From positions 1-24,600 of the forward strand of contig URPI01000013.1 in assembly GCA_900549705.1 (NCBI GenBank): a DNA stretch of 24,600 nt, read 5' to 3'. This document shows positions 7,359 to 15,295 of this stretch, piece by piece (position 1 is the stretch's first letter; the number at the start of each line of letters is the position of its first letter). A program made the translations under genes and the position numbers. The DNA comes from an uncultured Eubacteriales bacterium. Its GTDB lineage: Bacteria; Bacillota; Clostridia; Oscillospirales; Oscillospiraceae. The notes under the pieces are model-generated. The model was not told where the DNA came from and did not search any database. It saw only the letters and a program-made list of their open reading frames with translations.

Positions 7359-7867
7359 GCTATAAATGGATTGGTTCCATCCTGATTATCGGAAGCTGCA
7401 CAGGATATGGGATTTCTCTGGCACTTCATCAAAGGCGGGAGGTGCAGCTGCTCTGTGAACTGTGCAGAATCATTGATGAAATGCTCTGGGAGCTGCCCTA
7501 TCAGATGACACCGCTGCCAGAGCTGCTCCGCCACACAGCCGAGGAAAAAAACGGAGTGCTTGGCTCGTTTTTTCTTGCCATAGCGGATGAGCTGGACAGG
7601 CAGGTGCTGCCGGATGTGCTCAGCTGTGTGAAAGCGGAATACCCGGCGAGACTGGATTCTTTTACACACCTGAAAACCTGCCTGCTTCTTCTGGGCGCAA
7701 GCCTGGGACGGTTCAACCTGAGCGGTCAGCTTAAAGGGCTTTCCTCCGCTCGGGTGCACTGCCAGCAAACAATTCAGGAGATGAAGACAAATCAGGATAT
7801 TCGCCTCCGCAGCTACCGTGTTTTAGGATTATGTGCCGGAATCTCTCTGGTCATCTTACTTATTTGA
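7355..7867 (+). CDS. spoIIIAB: Stage III sporulation protein AB
   Basis: 170-residue protein, nearly the same length as the Bacillus one (171). It has an N-terminal membrane helix (WIGSILIIGSCTGYGISLAL), a soluble helical middle and a C-terminal membrane segment (LGLCAGISLVILLI), a layout like type II secretion GspF-like proteins, to which SpoIIIAB has been compared. Diagnostic features include LHQRREVQLLCELCRIIDEM and the SLGRFNLSGQLKGL segment near residue 115. It is thought to sit in the outer forespore membrane region of the channel and to work with the AA ATPase. The ATGA overlap with spoIIIAA indicates translational coupling. Confidence 0.94.
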   Translation: MSYKWIGSILIIGSCTGYGISLALHQRREVQLLCELCRIIDEMLWELPYQMTPLPELLRHTAEEKNGVLGSFFLAIADELDRQVLPDVLSCVKAEYPARLDSFTHLKTCLLLLGASLGRFNLSGQLKGLSSARVHCQQTIQEMKTNQDIRLRSYRVLGLCAGISLVILLI

Positions 7868-7868
7868 T

Positions 7869-8063
7869 ATGGAAATTGATCTTGTGTTTAAAATAGCCGC
7901 CGTTGGAATCATTGTGTCCATTCTCAATCAGGTGCTGTCCCGTTCTGGACGGGAGGAACAGGCCACCATGACAACCCTGGCGGGGTTGATTGTGGTGCTG
8001 ATGATACTGGCGCAGAAAATCGCAGAGCTGTTCAACCTGGTCAAGCAGCTCTTTCAGTTCTGA
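7869..8063 (+). CDS. spoIIIAC: Stage III sporulation protein AC
   Basis: 64-residue membrane protein (68 in Bacillus) with two hydrophobic helices and a short charged loop (SRSGREEQA) between them. The segment IDLVFKIAAVGIIVSILNQVL is typical of SpoIIIAC. The ATG at 7869 starts one base after the spoIIIAB stop codon; the open frame reaches back to 7833 inside spoIIIAB, but the family alignment begins at MEIDLVFK. Its stop overlaps the spoIIIAD start by one base. It is a small integral component of the mother-cell channel. Confidence 0.94.
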   Translation: MEIDLVFKIAAVGIIVSILNQVLSRSGREEQATMTTLAGLIVVLMILAQKIAELFNLVKQLFQF

Positions 8064-8458
8064 TGGATGTTTTTTGGAAGGCCATGGGTACAGCCCTGGT
8101 CAGTGTTGTACTGACCCTCGCACTGGAGCGGCAAAGCAAAGACTTTTCGCTTCTACTGACACTGACAGTCTGTGGCCTGATGGCCATTGCTGCATTGACC
8201 TTTCTCTGCCCGGTGCTGGATTACCTGGGAGATTTATGCGCCATGGCGGACTTGCAGCAAGGAATGCTGTATGCGCTGCTAAAGGTATTTGGGATTGGTA
8301 TGTCAGGGGAAATTGCGGCATCCGTTTGCGCCGATGCAGGGAATACTTCTCTGGGAAAGGGAATTCGATTTCTTTCCAATGCGGCCATTTTATACTTATC
8401 CATACCGATTTTTTCTTCGCTGATGGATTTGATTCGCCAGATTTTAAGTGAAGTATGA
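8063..8458 (+). CDS. spoIIIAD: Stage III sporulation protein AD
   Basis: 131-residue membrane protein (133 in Bacillus) with about four hydrophobic segments. It resembles SpoIIIAC in its N-terminal part and continues with the AD-typical LLALLKVFGIGMSGEIAASVCADAG region (here YALLKVFGIG followed by EIAASVCADAGN) and a C-terminal FSSLMDLIRQIL. It belongs to the inner membrane part of the SpoIIIA-SpoIIQ channel. The start codon shares a base with the spoIIIAC stop and the stop overlaps the spoIIIAE start by four bases. Confidence 0.94.
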   Translation: MDVFWKAMGTALVSVVLTLALERQSKDFSLLLTLTVCGLMAIAALTFLCPVLDYLGDLCAMADLQQGMLYALLKVFGIGMSGEIAASVCADAGNTSLGKGIRFLSNAAILYLSIPIFSSLMDLIRQILSEV

Positions 8459-9498
8459 GGAACGTTTTTATATTGACAATTGCCGTTCTCCTTCTGATAC
8501 CGTGCCCAAAGGTGGGGGGAGAAGCGTTCACACCGCCGTCTGTCCCGGTAGAAATTGAGGGACGGATGCCGGAATCACAAGACGATTTTGGGCAGGGAAT
8601 CCTCTCAATGCTTCATAAAATTTTGCCAGAGGCAATGACGGAATTCCGGCAGGCGCTGAAAACCGGGTTGTCTGTTTTTTGCTGCTCCTTGCTTACCGCC
8701 ATTATGCTCGGCGCGGGCTGCTCTGCTGCGGTGGCAGAGGCTGTTGGAGCCGTTTGCATTTCTGCAATGATGCTTCAAAGTTCCGGCGCATTGGTTGGGC
8801 TGGCCGTTCAAACGGTGTCAGAGGTCAGCGAATATTCAAAGCTCCTTTTTCCGGTTATGGCAGCGGCGGCTTCTGCCAGAGGGGCAGTGACTTCCGCTTC
8901 CGCCATTTCAATAGGAACCTCCGCGTTGACCGCATTTCTCAATAGCTTCCTTCGCCGCGTGATGGTTCCGGCGATTTATTTGTTTCTGACCGCCTCCGTT
9001 GCCAACTGCGCCCTGGGGACAAACTCACTCAAGCAAATCCGGGACACCATCAGAAAATTCTCCGCCTGGTTTCTGAAGGCGGTGCTGACCGGCTTTCTGA
9101 CTTACATGAGTATTACCGGAGCTGTGGCGGGAAGCGCGGATAAAACTGCGCTGAAAGCCGCAAAGGCGGCAATCTCCACAGTGGTTCCCGTGATTGGAAA
9201 GACGCTTGCTGATGCATCCGAGGCATTGCTCCTCAGCGCAGACATTGCAAGAAATTCCATCGGCATCTACGGGATTTTCGCCTTCTTTGGGATTTGCATT
9301 CTTCCGTTTGCCAGAATCGGGGCGCATTATCTGGTTTTGAAAGGCATTGCGGCGCTGTGCTCCATTGTGGGAAGTAAACGGCAAACTGCGCTTGTGGATG
9401 ATTTTGCAGAGGCAATGGGGCTTCTGCTGGGGATGACTGGCGTGATGTGTGCACTGTCCGTCATTGGCGTTGCGTGCTTTTTGAAGGGGGTGGGATAG
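8455..9498 (+). CDS. spoIIIAE: Stage III sporulation protein AE
   Basis: 347-residue polytopic membrane protein, somewhat shorter than the Bacillus protein (about 399). Residues 1-20 form a likely signal peptide, then a short extracellular part (PVEIEGRMPE) leads into several membrane helices. Conserved pieces are the SELFPVMA-like segment (here YSKLLFPVMAAAASARGA), the TAFLNSFLRRVMVPAIYL region, GFLTYMSITGAVAGSADKTALKAAKAAIS and VPVIGKTLADASEALL. It is one of the core permease-like parts of the channel. The ATGA overlap with spoIIIAD is kept. The next gene starts close behind, possibly at a CTG directly after the stop. Confidence 0.95.
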   Translation: MRNVFILTIAVLLLIPCPKVGGEAFTPPSVPVEIEGRMPESQDDFGQGILSMLHKILPEAMTEFRQALKTGLSVFCCSLLTAIMLGAGCSAAVAEAVGAVCISAMMLQSSGALVGLAVQTVSEVSEYSKLLFPVMAAAASARGAVTSASAISIGTSALTAFLNSFLRRVMVPAIYLFLTASVANCALGTNSLKQIRDTIRKFSAWFLKAVLTGFLTYMSITGAVAGSADKTALKAAKAAISTVVPVIGKTLADASEALLLSADIARNSIGIYGIFAFFGICILPFARIGAHYLVLKGIAALCSIVGSKRQTALVDDFAEAMGLLLGMTGVMCALSVIGVACFLKGVG

Positions 9499-9519
9499 CT
9501 GGAGACGGTTCGAGGATAT

Positions 9520-10023
9520 ATGTTAAGTGTTATCTGCGCCGCATTGGTGTGCGGCATTTTAACGGATATGTCCGCAAAGACATCCTTTGAAAAGCTCATT
9601 CGCCTTCTATGCAGTGTTTTCCTGGCAGTTACGGTGGTATATCCGCTGATCCGTTACCGGTTCCCTGGATGGAATGCGGATATGTCGATTTTCCAGCCGG
9701 GGGATGAGGATGCGGTGGCGCAGGGAGAGAAAATTTATTTCCAGTCAATCGCCTCAATCATACGCACGGAGACGGAGGCATATATCTTGAAAGAAGCCAA
9801 ATCCATCGGCGCAGATTTAACAGTAGCGGTGGAACTGGATGCCGGAAATCCTCCTGCACCGGAAAGCGTGACCATTCGGGGGAACTTTGAAGCTTCCGTG
9901 GAGACAACGCTCAGCCAGCTGATTGCAGATGAACTTGGCATACCAAAGGAGCATCAGACATGGATCAGACAGCAGCCCCATTCTTACGACAGTTCTTCGC
10001 CAGATACAAGTATATTCTCTTGA
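9520..10023 (+). CDS. spoIIIAF: Stage III sporulation protein AF
   Basis: 167 residues from the ATG at 9520 (family about 200). Two N-terminal hydrophobic helices (SVICAALVCGIL and LLCSVFLAVTVVYPLI) anchor a soluble domain that faces the space between the two membranes around the forespore; SpoIIIAF is known to form ring-like oligomers. The frame is open back to the spoIIIAE stop, and a CTG at 9499 would add LETVRGY before the first methionine; that start would also have a GGGGGTG site, whereas the ATG has only a weak GAGG four bases away. Its 3' end overlaps spoIIIAG by 64 bases. Confidence 0.9.
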   Translation: MLSVICAALVCGILTDMSAKTSFEKLIRLLCSVFLAVTVVYPLIRYRFPGWNADMSIFQPGDEDAVAQGEKIYFQSIASIIRTETEAYILKEAKSIGADLTVAVELDAGNPPAPESVTIRGNFEASVETTLSQLIADELGIPKEHQTWIRQQPHSYDSSSPDTSIFS

Positions 10024-10460
10024 TTTTCTTGGCAGGAATTGTACTGATGCTTTTTCCCACACCAGACAGCAAAAAAACAGAGCAGCAGCCGACACACGTA
10101 CAGGAGCAGGCTGAGACGGTTCGTTTGGAGGAGCAGCTTTCGGAACTGCTGAGCCAGCTGGCAGGAGCCGGAAAGGTTCAGGTTTTGCTGACGGAGGCTA
10201 CCGGACAGCAGACGGTTTATCAGGAAAACAGAGACATCAGCCAGCAATCGGAAAGCACCAAAACCAGCACCGTCATTCTGTCGGATAGCACGCGGGGACA
10301 GGAGGGGCTTGTTTGCCAGGTCAACCCACCAACCTATCTGGGCGCTGTCGTGCTGTGCCAAGGGGCGGATTTGCCATCGGTGAGGCTCTCCATTACAGAG
10401 GCGGTATCCAATGCCACAGGACTGGGGTATCACAAAATTACTGTGTTGAAAATGAAATGA
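9960..10460 (+). CDS. spoIIIAG: Stage III sporulation protein AG
   Basis: 166-residue single-pass membrane protein (229 in Bacillus). A membrane helix at about 17-32 (YILLIFLAGIVLMLFP) is followed by a charged linker and a C-terminal ring-building domain with LSQLAGAGKVQVLLTEATG, YLGAVVLCQGADLPSVRLSITEAVSNATGLGYHKITVLKM. SpoIIIAG forms the large ring in the intermembrane space that is related to the outer part of type III secretion channels. The ATG at 9960 has AAAGGAG eight bases upstream and lies inside the end of spoIIIAF. The linker is shorter than in Bacillus. It ends 17 bases before spoIIIAH. Confidence 0.94.
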   Translation: MDQTAAPFLRQFFARYKYILLIFLAGIVLMLFPTPDSKKTEQQPTHVQEQAETVRLEEQLSELLSQLAGAGKVQVLLTEATGQQTVYQENRDISQQSESTKTSTVILSDSTRGQEGLVCQVNPPTYLGAVVLCQGADLPSVRLSITEAVSNATGLGYHKITVLKMK

Positions 10461-10477
10461 AATGGAGGATATGTTTT

Positions 10478-11035
10478 ATGAAAGCATGGAAGAAAAATCT
10501 GGTTGCAGCAGCTGTCCTGGTGACGGTCTGTGCCGGAATTTACGTCAATTGGCTGTACACAGAGCAGGCAAATGTTGCAAGTCTTTCCGATACGCTGGAT
10601 TACGAAAAGGTGATGTCCGAGGATGGCCTGCTGCTGACCGATGACGTTGCCGCCATTACGGAAGGGGAGGAGGTCAGCACCACTGCATCGGACTATTTTG
10701 CAGCCGTCCGCCTATCACGCCAGCAGGCGCGGGACAATGCCTTCAATATGCTCCAGGAGGTCATGACCTACAGCGAAACAGACAAGGCAGCGGAATCCGC
10801 TGTTGACCTGGAGGACATCGTGCAGACGGCGCTCAGCGAGGCACAGATTGAAAGCCTGATTATTGCCAAAGGCTATCAGGACTGCGTGGCCTACATGACC
10901 TCCGAAGGAATTTCTGTGGCCGTTTCAGCGCCCGATGGCGGCCTGAAGTCGGAGGATGTTGCAGTGATTGCAGATGTGGTGATGGGACAGTCAAATTATG
11001 GCCTGAAGGACATCCGCGTGGTTGAAGTGCAATAA
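10478..11035 (+). CDS. spoIIIAH: Stage III sporulation protein AH
   Basis: 185-residue protein (218 in Bacillus) with one N-terminal membrane helix (about residues 6-25) and a soluble domain in the space between the membranes. In Bacillus SpoIIIAH binds forespore SpoIIQ and forms a ring like the YscJ/PrgK proteins. The C-terminal part here has the typical SLIIAKGYQDCVAYMTSEG and the final strand NYGLKDIRVVEVQ. The ATG at 10478 follows GGAGG by nine bases; the open frame upstream lies within spoIIIAG and is not part of the protein. It is the last gene of the operon and is followed by a terminator. Confidence 0.94.
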   Translation: MKAWKKNLVAAAVLVTVCAGIYVNWLYTEQANVASLSDTLDYEKVMSEDGLLLTDDVAAITEGEEVSTTASDYFAAVRLSRQQARDNAFNMLQEVMTYSETDKAAESAVDLEDIVQTALSEAQIESLIIAKGYQDCVAYMTSEGISVAVSAPDGGLKSEDVAVIADVVMGQSNYGLKDIRVVEVQ

Positions 11036-11054
11036 ACGCGCATAACCATAATCT

Positions 11055-11086
11055 AAAGCCGCACTCTGGTTGGGTGCGGCTTTTTT
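11055..11086 (+). terminator. Terminator at the end of the spoIIIA operon
   Basis: AAAGCCGCAC (11055-11064) pairs with GTGCGGCTTT (11074-11083) around a 9-base loop and is followed by T residues to 11086. It marks the end of the eight-gene operon. Confidence 0.88.
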
Positions 11087-11122
11087 GAGCGAGAGGAATG
11101 GCAGAGGAAATTGAAAAAACAG

Positions 11123-11150
11123 TTGTATTTTTCTGGATTTGTGATACAAT
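11123..11150 (+). promoter_or_regulatory. Probable promoter of the asp23-nusB-xseAB-ispA operon
   Basis: TACAAT (11145-11150) is preceded by TGA, giving an extended -10, with a weak TTGTAT -35 (11123-11128) 16 bases upstream. It sits between the spoIIIA terminator and the first gene of the next unit. Confidence 0.5.
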
Positions 11151-11203
11151 AAACAAAAGTGTGCCGTGCAGATGTCATGGCAATTGAATAGGAGGAACCT
11201 ACT

Positions 11204-11569
11204 ATGGCTGAATATAAACAGTATATTACCCAGGCGCAGGAAAACGGAGCCGTTATGATTTCTGAGGATGTGGTCTGTGCCATTGTTGCGCACGCCGTTT
11301 CTGATGTAGAGGGTGTTGCCGGTATTGTGAGCAAGCCCGGTGCAGATATTGCCGACCTGATTAGCAAGAACTGGGGCAAGGGTGTCAAGATTTATATCGC
11401 AGAGGACAACAGTCTGACGGTTGACTGCAATATTTCTATCTGCTACGGCCAGAGCGTTGTTGAGACCGCTCAGGCGGCTCAGGCAGCCATTGTCAGCGCC
11501 GTTGAGTCCATGACCGGCGTGAAGGTGCATGAGGTTAACATCAGTGTCTGCGGCATCGTCCGTAAGTAA
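11204..11569 (+). CDS. Asp23/Gls24 family protein (YqhY-like)
   Basis: 121-residue cytoplasmic protein with the Asp23/Gls24 domain: ISEDVVCAIVAHAVSDVEGVAGI, a middle VKIYIAEDNSLTVDCNISICYG strand pair and the C-terminal SAVESMTGVKVHEVNISVCGI. In Bacillus the homologue YqhY lies directly before nusB and has been linked to acetyl-CoA carboxylase and lipid supply; the same position here supports that it is the YqhY-type member rather than a cell-wall stress Asp23. A strong ribosome binding site (AGGAGG) precedes the ATG. The accB and accC genes that come before yqhY in Bacillus are not here. It is 10 bases before nusB. Confidence 0.9.
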   Translation: MAEYKQYITQAQENGAVMISEDVVCAIVAHAVSDVEGVAGIVSKPGADIADLISKNWGKGVKIYIAEDNSLTVDCNISICYGQSVVETAQAAQAAIVSAVESMTGVKVHEVNISVCGIVRK

Positions 11570-11579
11570 AGGCGGTAGT

Positions 11580-12047
11580 ATGACAAGAGCAAATGCAAGA
11601 GAGCTGGCAGTACATCTGATTTACAGCCGGGAGTTCACCGGTGAGGAGCCGCAGCAAATTGTAACCGAGCGGCTGGAAAAGGAATATTATACAAAGCTTG
11701 CCCAGGAGAATGAAGTCTATGCAGAGCGTCCCAATGGGGCGCAGGTGCGTTATCTGGATACCGTTGTAACCGGCGTGGCGAACCGCACCCAGGAGCTGAA
11801 CGAGCAGATTGGAAAATTCTCCATCGGTTGGGATGTGTCCCGCATTTCCCGGCTGACGCGGTGTGTCATGCAGCTGGCCATTTTTGAAATTCTCTATATG
11901 GATGATGTGCCCACCGGCGTTGCCATTTCTGAGGCTGTCCGCCTTGCAAAGAAATACGATGGCGATGACACCGGTGCGTTTGTCAACGGAATCCTGGGTT
12001 CCTTTGCCAGAAGCCTCACCCCCGCCAAAACAGAGGGAGAAGTATGA
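11580..12047 (+). CDS. nusB: Transcription antitermination factor NusB
   Basis: 155-residue all-helical NusB. With NusE (S10) it binds boxA RNA and supports antitermination, chiefly on rRNA operons. Typical sequence: the N-terminal TRANARELAVHLIYSREF, a YLDTVVTGV helix, then SRISRLTRCVMQLAIFEILYMDDVPTGVAISEAVRLAKKYDGDDTGAFVNGILG, which is the conserved C-terminal half. The frame extends back to 11529, but the ATG at 11580, preceded by AAGGCGG, matches the family start. It overlaps the next gene by four bases (ATGA). Confidence 0.96.
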   Translation: MTRANARELAVHLIYSREFTGEEPQQIVTERLEKEYYTKLAQENEVYAERPNGAQVRYLDTVVTGVANRTQELNEQIGKFSIGWDVSRISRLTRCVMQLAIFEILYMDDVPTGVAISEAVRLAKKYDGDDTGAFVNGILGSFARSLTPAKTEGEV

Positions 12048-12967
12048 ATGTAATCGGTATTGACACCAGTAATTATACAACATCCATCGCATTCTTCGAC
12101 GGAACGGATGGGGTAAACTGTTCCCGACTGTTGCCGGTGGAGCAGGGGAAGCTGGGTCTCCGTCAGTCCGATGCCGTTTTTTCGCATATCAAAAGCCTGC
12201 CGGAGCTTTCTGGCAGGCTGTTTTCCGATATGCAGGGAAAGCACATTGATGCCGTGGGTGTCAGCACCCGCCCACGAGCAGTGGACGGGAGTTATATGCC
12301 CTGCTTCTTGGTGGGATATTCCCATGCAAAGCTGCTCTCGGATGCGTTTTCGGTGCCTCTTATTGAAGTATCTCACCAGCAGGGTCATGTTGCGGCCTCC
12401 CTTTGGAGCGCCGGGCGGCTGGATCTGATGGAGAAGCCTCATCTTGCGTGGCATCTTTCCGGCGGCACCACCGAGCTTTTGCTGGTACAGCCGGACGGGA
12501 AAAACGTTGTGTGTACCAAAATCGGCGGCACGACGGATATTTCCGCTGGCCAATTGATTGATCGTACCGGCCAGCTTTTGGAACTGCCTTTCCCCTCAGG
12601 GAAGCATTTGGATGCCCTCAGCGCTCAGGCGGTTCTGACGGATGTTTTCTCTGTCAAGTGCAGCCAGTGCAGCTTCTCGCTATCCGGCGTGCAGAATAAG
12701 GTGCAGCAGTTCCATGAGCAGCACGCTGCCCCGGAAGAAACAGCGGCCTACGCCCTGCGGTGCGTCGCAAAAGCGGTTTATCGGGCAACGGAACAGGCAT
12801 TGAAGGCCTATCCGGGATTGGAAGTGGTATTCTCCGGCGGCGTGGCATCCAATTCCATGCTGCGGCAGGTGATGCAGCCGCTGCGTCCTGTTTTTGCACA
12901 GCCGCAATATTCGACTGACAATGCCATGGGTGTTGCAGTGCTGGCAAATCGAATTGTAGAGGGGTGA
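12044..12967 (+). CDS. TsaD/Kae1-like protein (peptidase M22 family paralogue)
   Basis: 307-residue ASKHA-fold protein related to TsaD, the enzyme that adds the threonylcarbamoyl group to A37 of tRNAs. The fold signatures are visible: MNVIGIDTSNYTTSIAFFD (phosphate loop, where TsaD has GIETSCDETS), VSHQQGHVAA with His111 and His115, HLSGGTTELLLV, SFSLSGVQNKV, VVFSGGVASNSMLR, and STDNAMGVA with Asp292. The metal ligands of TsaD (two His and an Asp) are therefore kept. The first loop differs from true TsaD and the protein is about 30 residues shorter, so I read it as the clostridial paralogue rather than TsaD itself. Its function is unknown. It overlaps nusB by four bases and ends four bases before xseA, taking the place of folD in the Bacillus order. 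Confidence 0.82.
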   Translation: MNVIGIDTSNYTTSIAFFDGTDGVNCSRLLPVEQGKLGLRQSDAVFSHIKSLPELSGRLFSDMQGKHIDAVGVSTRPRAVDGSYMPCFLVGYSHAKLLSDAFSVPLIEVSHQQGHVAASLWSAGRLDLMEKPHLAWHLSGGTTELLLVQPDGKNVVCTKIGGTTDISAGQLIDRTGQLLELPFPSGKHLDALSAQAVLTDVFSVKCSQCSFSLSGVQNKVQQFHEQHAAPEETAAYALRCVAKAVYRATEQALKAYPGLEVVFSGGVASNSMLRQVMQPLRPVFAQPQYSTDNAMGVAVLANRIVEG

Positions 12968-12971
12968 GAAG

Positions 12972-14183
12972 ATGCAGCAGCAAGTGCTTTCCATTACCCA
13001 AATCAACGAATATATCCGGGGTAAAATGGATGAAGACAGGCTTCTTCTCCAGTTGGCTGTCCGCGGTGAAATCAGCAACTATAAAATGTACCCCTCCGGG
13101 CATCACTACTTTACCCTCAAGGACGAAAATGCAGCACTGAAATGTGTGATGTTCAAGGCCAATGCCACCCGGCTGCACTTTCGTCCGGAAAACGGCATGA
13201 AGGTGATTGCCATGGGGCGCATTACGGTCTATCCGCGGGATGGCGCTTACCAGCTTTATTGCAGCGCCATGAGTATGGACGGCATTGGCGACTTGTATGC
13301 CGCCTTCGAGCAGCTGAAAGCAAAGCTCGCCGCCCAGGGGCTGTTTGCCCCGGAACACAAAAAGCCTCTGCCACCATTCCCGGGTATCATCGGCATTGTC
13401 ACCAGCTCCGCCGGAGCGGCGGTGCATGATATGCTTCGCATTCTGAATAAGCGCTATCCGCTGACCCAAGTGCGTCTTTTCCCGGTGCGTGTTCAGGGTG
13501 TGGAAGCACCCGGAGAAATTGCTGCGGCCATCCGCTATGCAAACCACTATCAGCTGGCCGATCTGCTGATTGTAGGGCGGGGCGGCGGTTCAATCGAAGA
13601 CCTTTGGGCTTTTAATGATGAGCGGGTTGCGTATGCTATCTATGAGTCCCGGATTCCAATCATATCTGCTGTTGGGCATGAGCCGGATGTTACTATCTCG
13701 GATTATGTGGCCGATTTGCGGGCAGCAACGCCTTCCAATGCGGCGGAACTGGCAGTTCCAGATCAAGCGGCTTTGCTCCAGAATATGGATGCTGCGGCCT
13801 CTGCAATGGCTTCGGCGCTGTCCGGGAAGCTGCGTCATGCCCGGCAGCGGTTGAATGTCCTGTCCCAGTCTCCGGCGTTGTCCAGCCCAACAGGCTACAT
13901 GGAGCAGCGGCGGCAAAGCCTGGAGCATTTAAAAACCCGGCTGATTGCTGCCGAGAATCAGCAGATTCAGCGAAAGAAACAGCGTTTTATCGGCAGTACT
14001 GCTAAGTTGGATGCCATGAGTCCGCTAAAGGTGCTCACCCGTGGATACTCCATTGTTCATGGGGACAACGATGCTGTTCTTCGTTCTGTTCACCAGACTG
14101 CCCCGGGGCATGAAGTCCGCATAACCCTATCTGACGGCAGCCTGAAGGCTGTGGTTTCAGAAATAAAGGAGGATACAAAATGA
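12972..14183 (+). CDS. xseA: Exodeoxyribonuclease VII large subunit
   Basis: 403-residue catalytic subunit of exonuclease VII, which degrades single-stranded DNA from both ends into short pieces with XseB. An N-terminal OB fold (about 1-100, SITQINEYIRGKMDEDRLL and the VRGEISNYKMYPSGHHYFTLKDE motif) binds DNA; the catalytic domain has GIVTSSAGAAVHDM, GRGGGSIEDLW at 202-212 and AVGHEPD at 233-239. The C-terminal coiled region (about 265-360) and the final LTRGYSIV segment are typical. It begins four bases after the TsaD-like gene and overlaps xseB by four bases, matching the tight coupling needed because an excess of XseA is known to be harmful in E. coli. Confidence 0.96.
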   Translation: MQQQVLSITQINEYIRGKMDEDRLLLQLAVRGEISNYKMYPSGHHYFTLKDENAALKCVMFKANATRLHFRPENGMKVIAMGRITVYPRDGAYQLYCSAMSMDGIGDLYAAFEQLKAKLAAQGLFAPEHKKPLPPFPGIIGIVTSSAGAAVHDMLRILNKRYPLTQVRLFPVRVQGVEAPGEIAAAIRYANHYQLADLLIVGRGGGSIEDLWAFNDERVAYAIYESRIPIISAVGHEPDVTISDYVADLRAATPSNAAELAVPDQAALLQNMDAAASAMASALSGKLRHARQRLNVLSQSPALSSPTGYMEQRRQSLEHLKTRLIAAENQQIQRKKQRFIGSTAKLDAMSPLKVLTRGYSIVHGDNDAVLRSVHQTAPGHEVRITLSDGSLKAVVSEIKEDTK

Positions 14184-14413
14184 ATCCCACCAATCAGACC
14201 TTTGAAGCCTCTATGCAGCGCCTGGAGCAGATTGTTCGCTCCATGGAGAAGGGTGACGTGGAGCTGGAAGAATCGCTGCGGCTTTTCCAGGAGGGCACCG
14301 AGCTGATTCGCAATTGCGGAAAACTGCTGGACGATGCAGAGCTTCAGGTGAAGAAAATCATGACCGCACCGGATGGTAGTCCGGTGGAGGAGGATTTTAC
14401 CGATGAGCAGTGA
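14180..14413 (+). CDS. xseB: Exodeoxyribonuclease VII small subunit
   Basis: 77-residue helical subunit of exonuclease VII that wraps along the XseA coiled region. The conserved pattern is complete: FEASMQRLEQIVRSMEKGDVELEESLRLFQEG, then a short acidic tail. An AAAGGAGGAT ribosome binding site lies within the end of xseA, and the ATGA overlap couples the two genes. It overlaps ispA by 11 bases. Confidence 0.95.
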   Translation: MNPTNQTFEASMQRLEQIVRSMEKGDVELEESLRLFQEGTELIRNCGKLLDDAELQVKKIMTAPDGSPVEEDFTDEQ

Positions 14414-15275
14414 CCGCTTTGACGAATATCGGGAATATATCGAGCAGTACCTAGCCAACTATTTCGGCCAATTTGAGGCCGAACCCCAGAAAAATCTGTA
14501 TGAGGCAATGCGCTACAGCCTTCTGGCGGGTGGAAAACGGCTTCGTCCGGTGTTTGTATTTGAGTTTTGCCGCCTTTGCGGCAGCGAGTGGAAAAATGCT
14601 GCGCCCTTTGCCGGTGCCATTGAGATGATTCATACCTACAGCTTGATTCACGACGACCTTCCCTGCATGGATAATGACGACTACCGGCGTGGTAGGCTGA
14701 CCAATCACAAGGTATACGGTGAAGCAATGGCAGTGCTAGCCGGTGATGCACTTCTGACCGATGCGTTTGCACTGGCTGCTTCCGCACAGCTGCCCCATGC
14801 AGGGGACTTGGGGCGTGCTGTTCGGGTTCTGGCAGAAAATGCCGGTTCCTCTGGGATGGTGGGCGGCCAGGTTTTGGATATGCTCAGCCAGACGCGGGAA
14901 TGCAGCGAGGATGAGGTGATTGCCATCCAGTCCAGAAAGACTGGGGCGCTGGTCAAAGCGGCGTGCGTCCTGGGTGTGATTGTCGGCGGCGGAACGGAAG
15001 AACAGATTCTGGCGGCTTCACAGTTCGCAGATTGCCTGGGTCTGGCGTTCCAGATTCGGGATGATATGTTGGATGTCATCGGTGATGCTGGAGAACTGGG
15101 AAAAGCAGTGGGCATGGACGCGGAGAAGAACACCTTCGTCCGGTTGCATGGCCTTGAGAAATGCGAAAGCCTCGTCCATCATTACACGGAAAAGGCCATC
15201 TCCTTCCTTTCTGCATTCGATGATACCGAAGAGTTGATTGACTTGGCAGAGCGCTTGACAACCAGAAGAAAATAA
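14403..15275 (+). CDS. ispA: Polyprenyl synthetase (geranyl/farnesyl diphosphate synthase)
   Basis: 290-residue short-chain trans-prenyltransferase, condensing isopentenyl diphosphate with allylic diphosphates to make farnesyl diphosphate for undecaprenyl phosphate and quinones. The first aspartate-rich motif is DDLPCMD at 84-90 and the second is DDMLD at 220-224, with GGKRLRP near residue 43 and GGQVLDM near 157. The open frame begins at 14373 but the ATG at 14403 is preceded by GGAGGAGG within xseB and matches the family start. The nusB-xseA-xseB-ispA order is that of Bacillus, but dxs does not follow; a terminator and convergent ribosomal genes come next. Confidence 0.94.
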   Translation: MSSDRFDEYREYIEQYLANYFGQFEAEPQKNLYEAMRYSLLAGGKRLRPVFVFEFCRLCGSEWKNAAPFAGAIEMIHTYSLIHDDLPCMDNDDYRRGRLTNHKVYGEAMAVLAGDALLTDAFALAASAQLPHAGDLGRAVRVLAENAGSSGMVGGQVLDMLSQTRECSEDEVIAIQSRKTGALVKAACVLGVIVGGGTEEQILAASQFADCLGLAFQIRDDMLDVIGDAGELGKAVGMDAEKNTFVRLHGLEKCESLVHHYTEKAISFLSAFDDTEELIDLAERLTTRRK

Positions 15276-15295
15276 AGCTATATTGTGCAGCAAAA

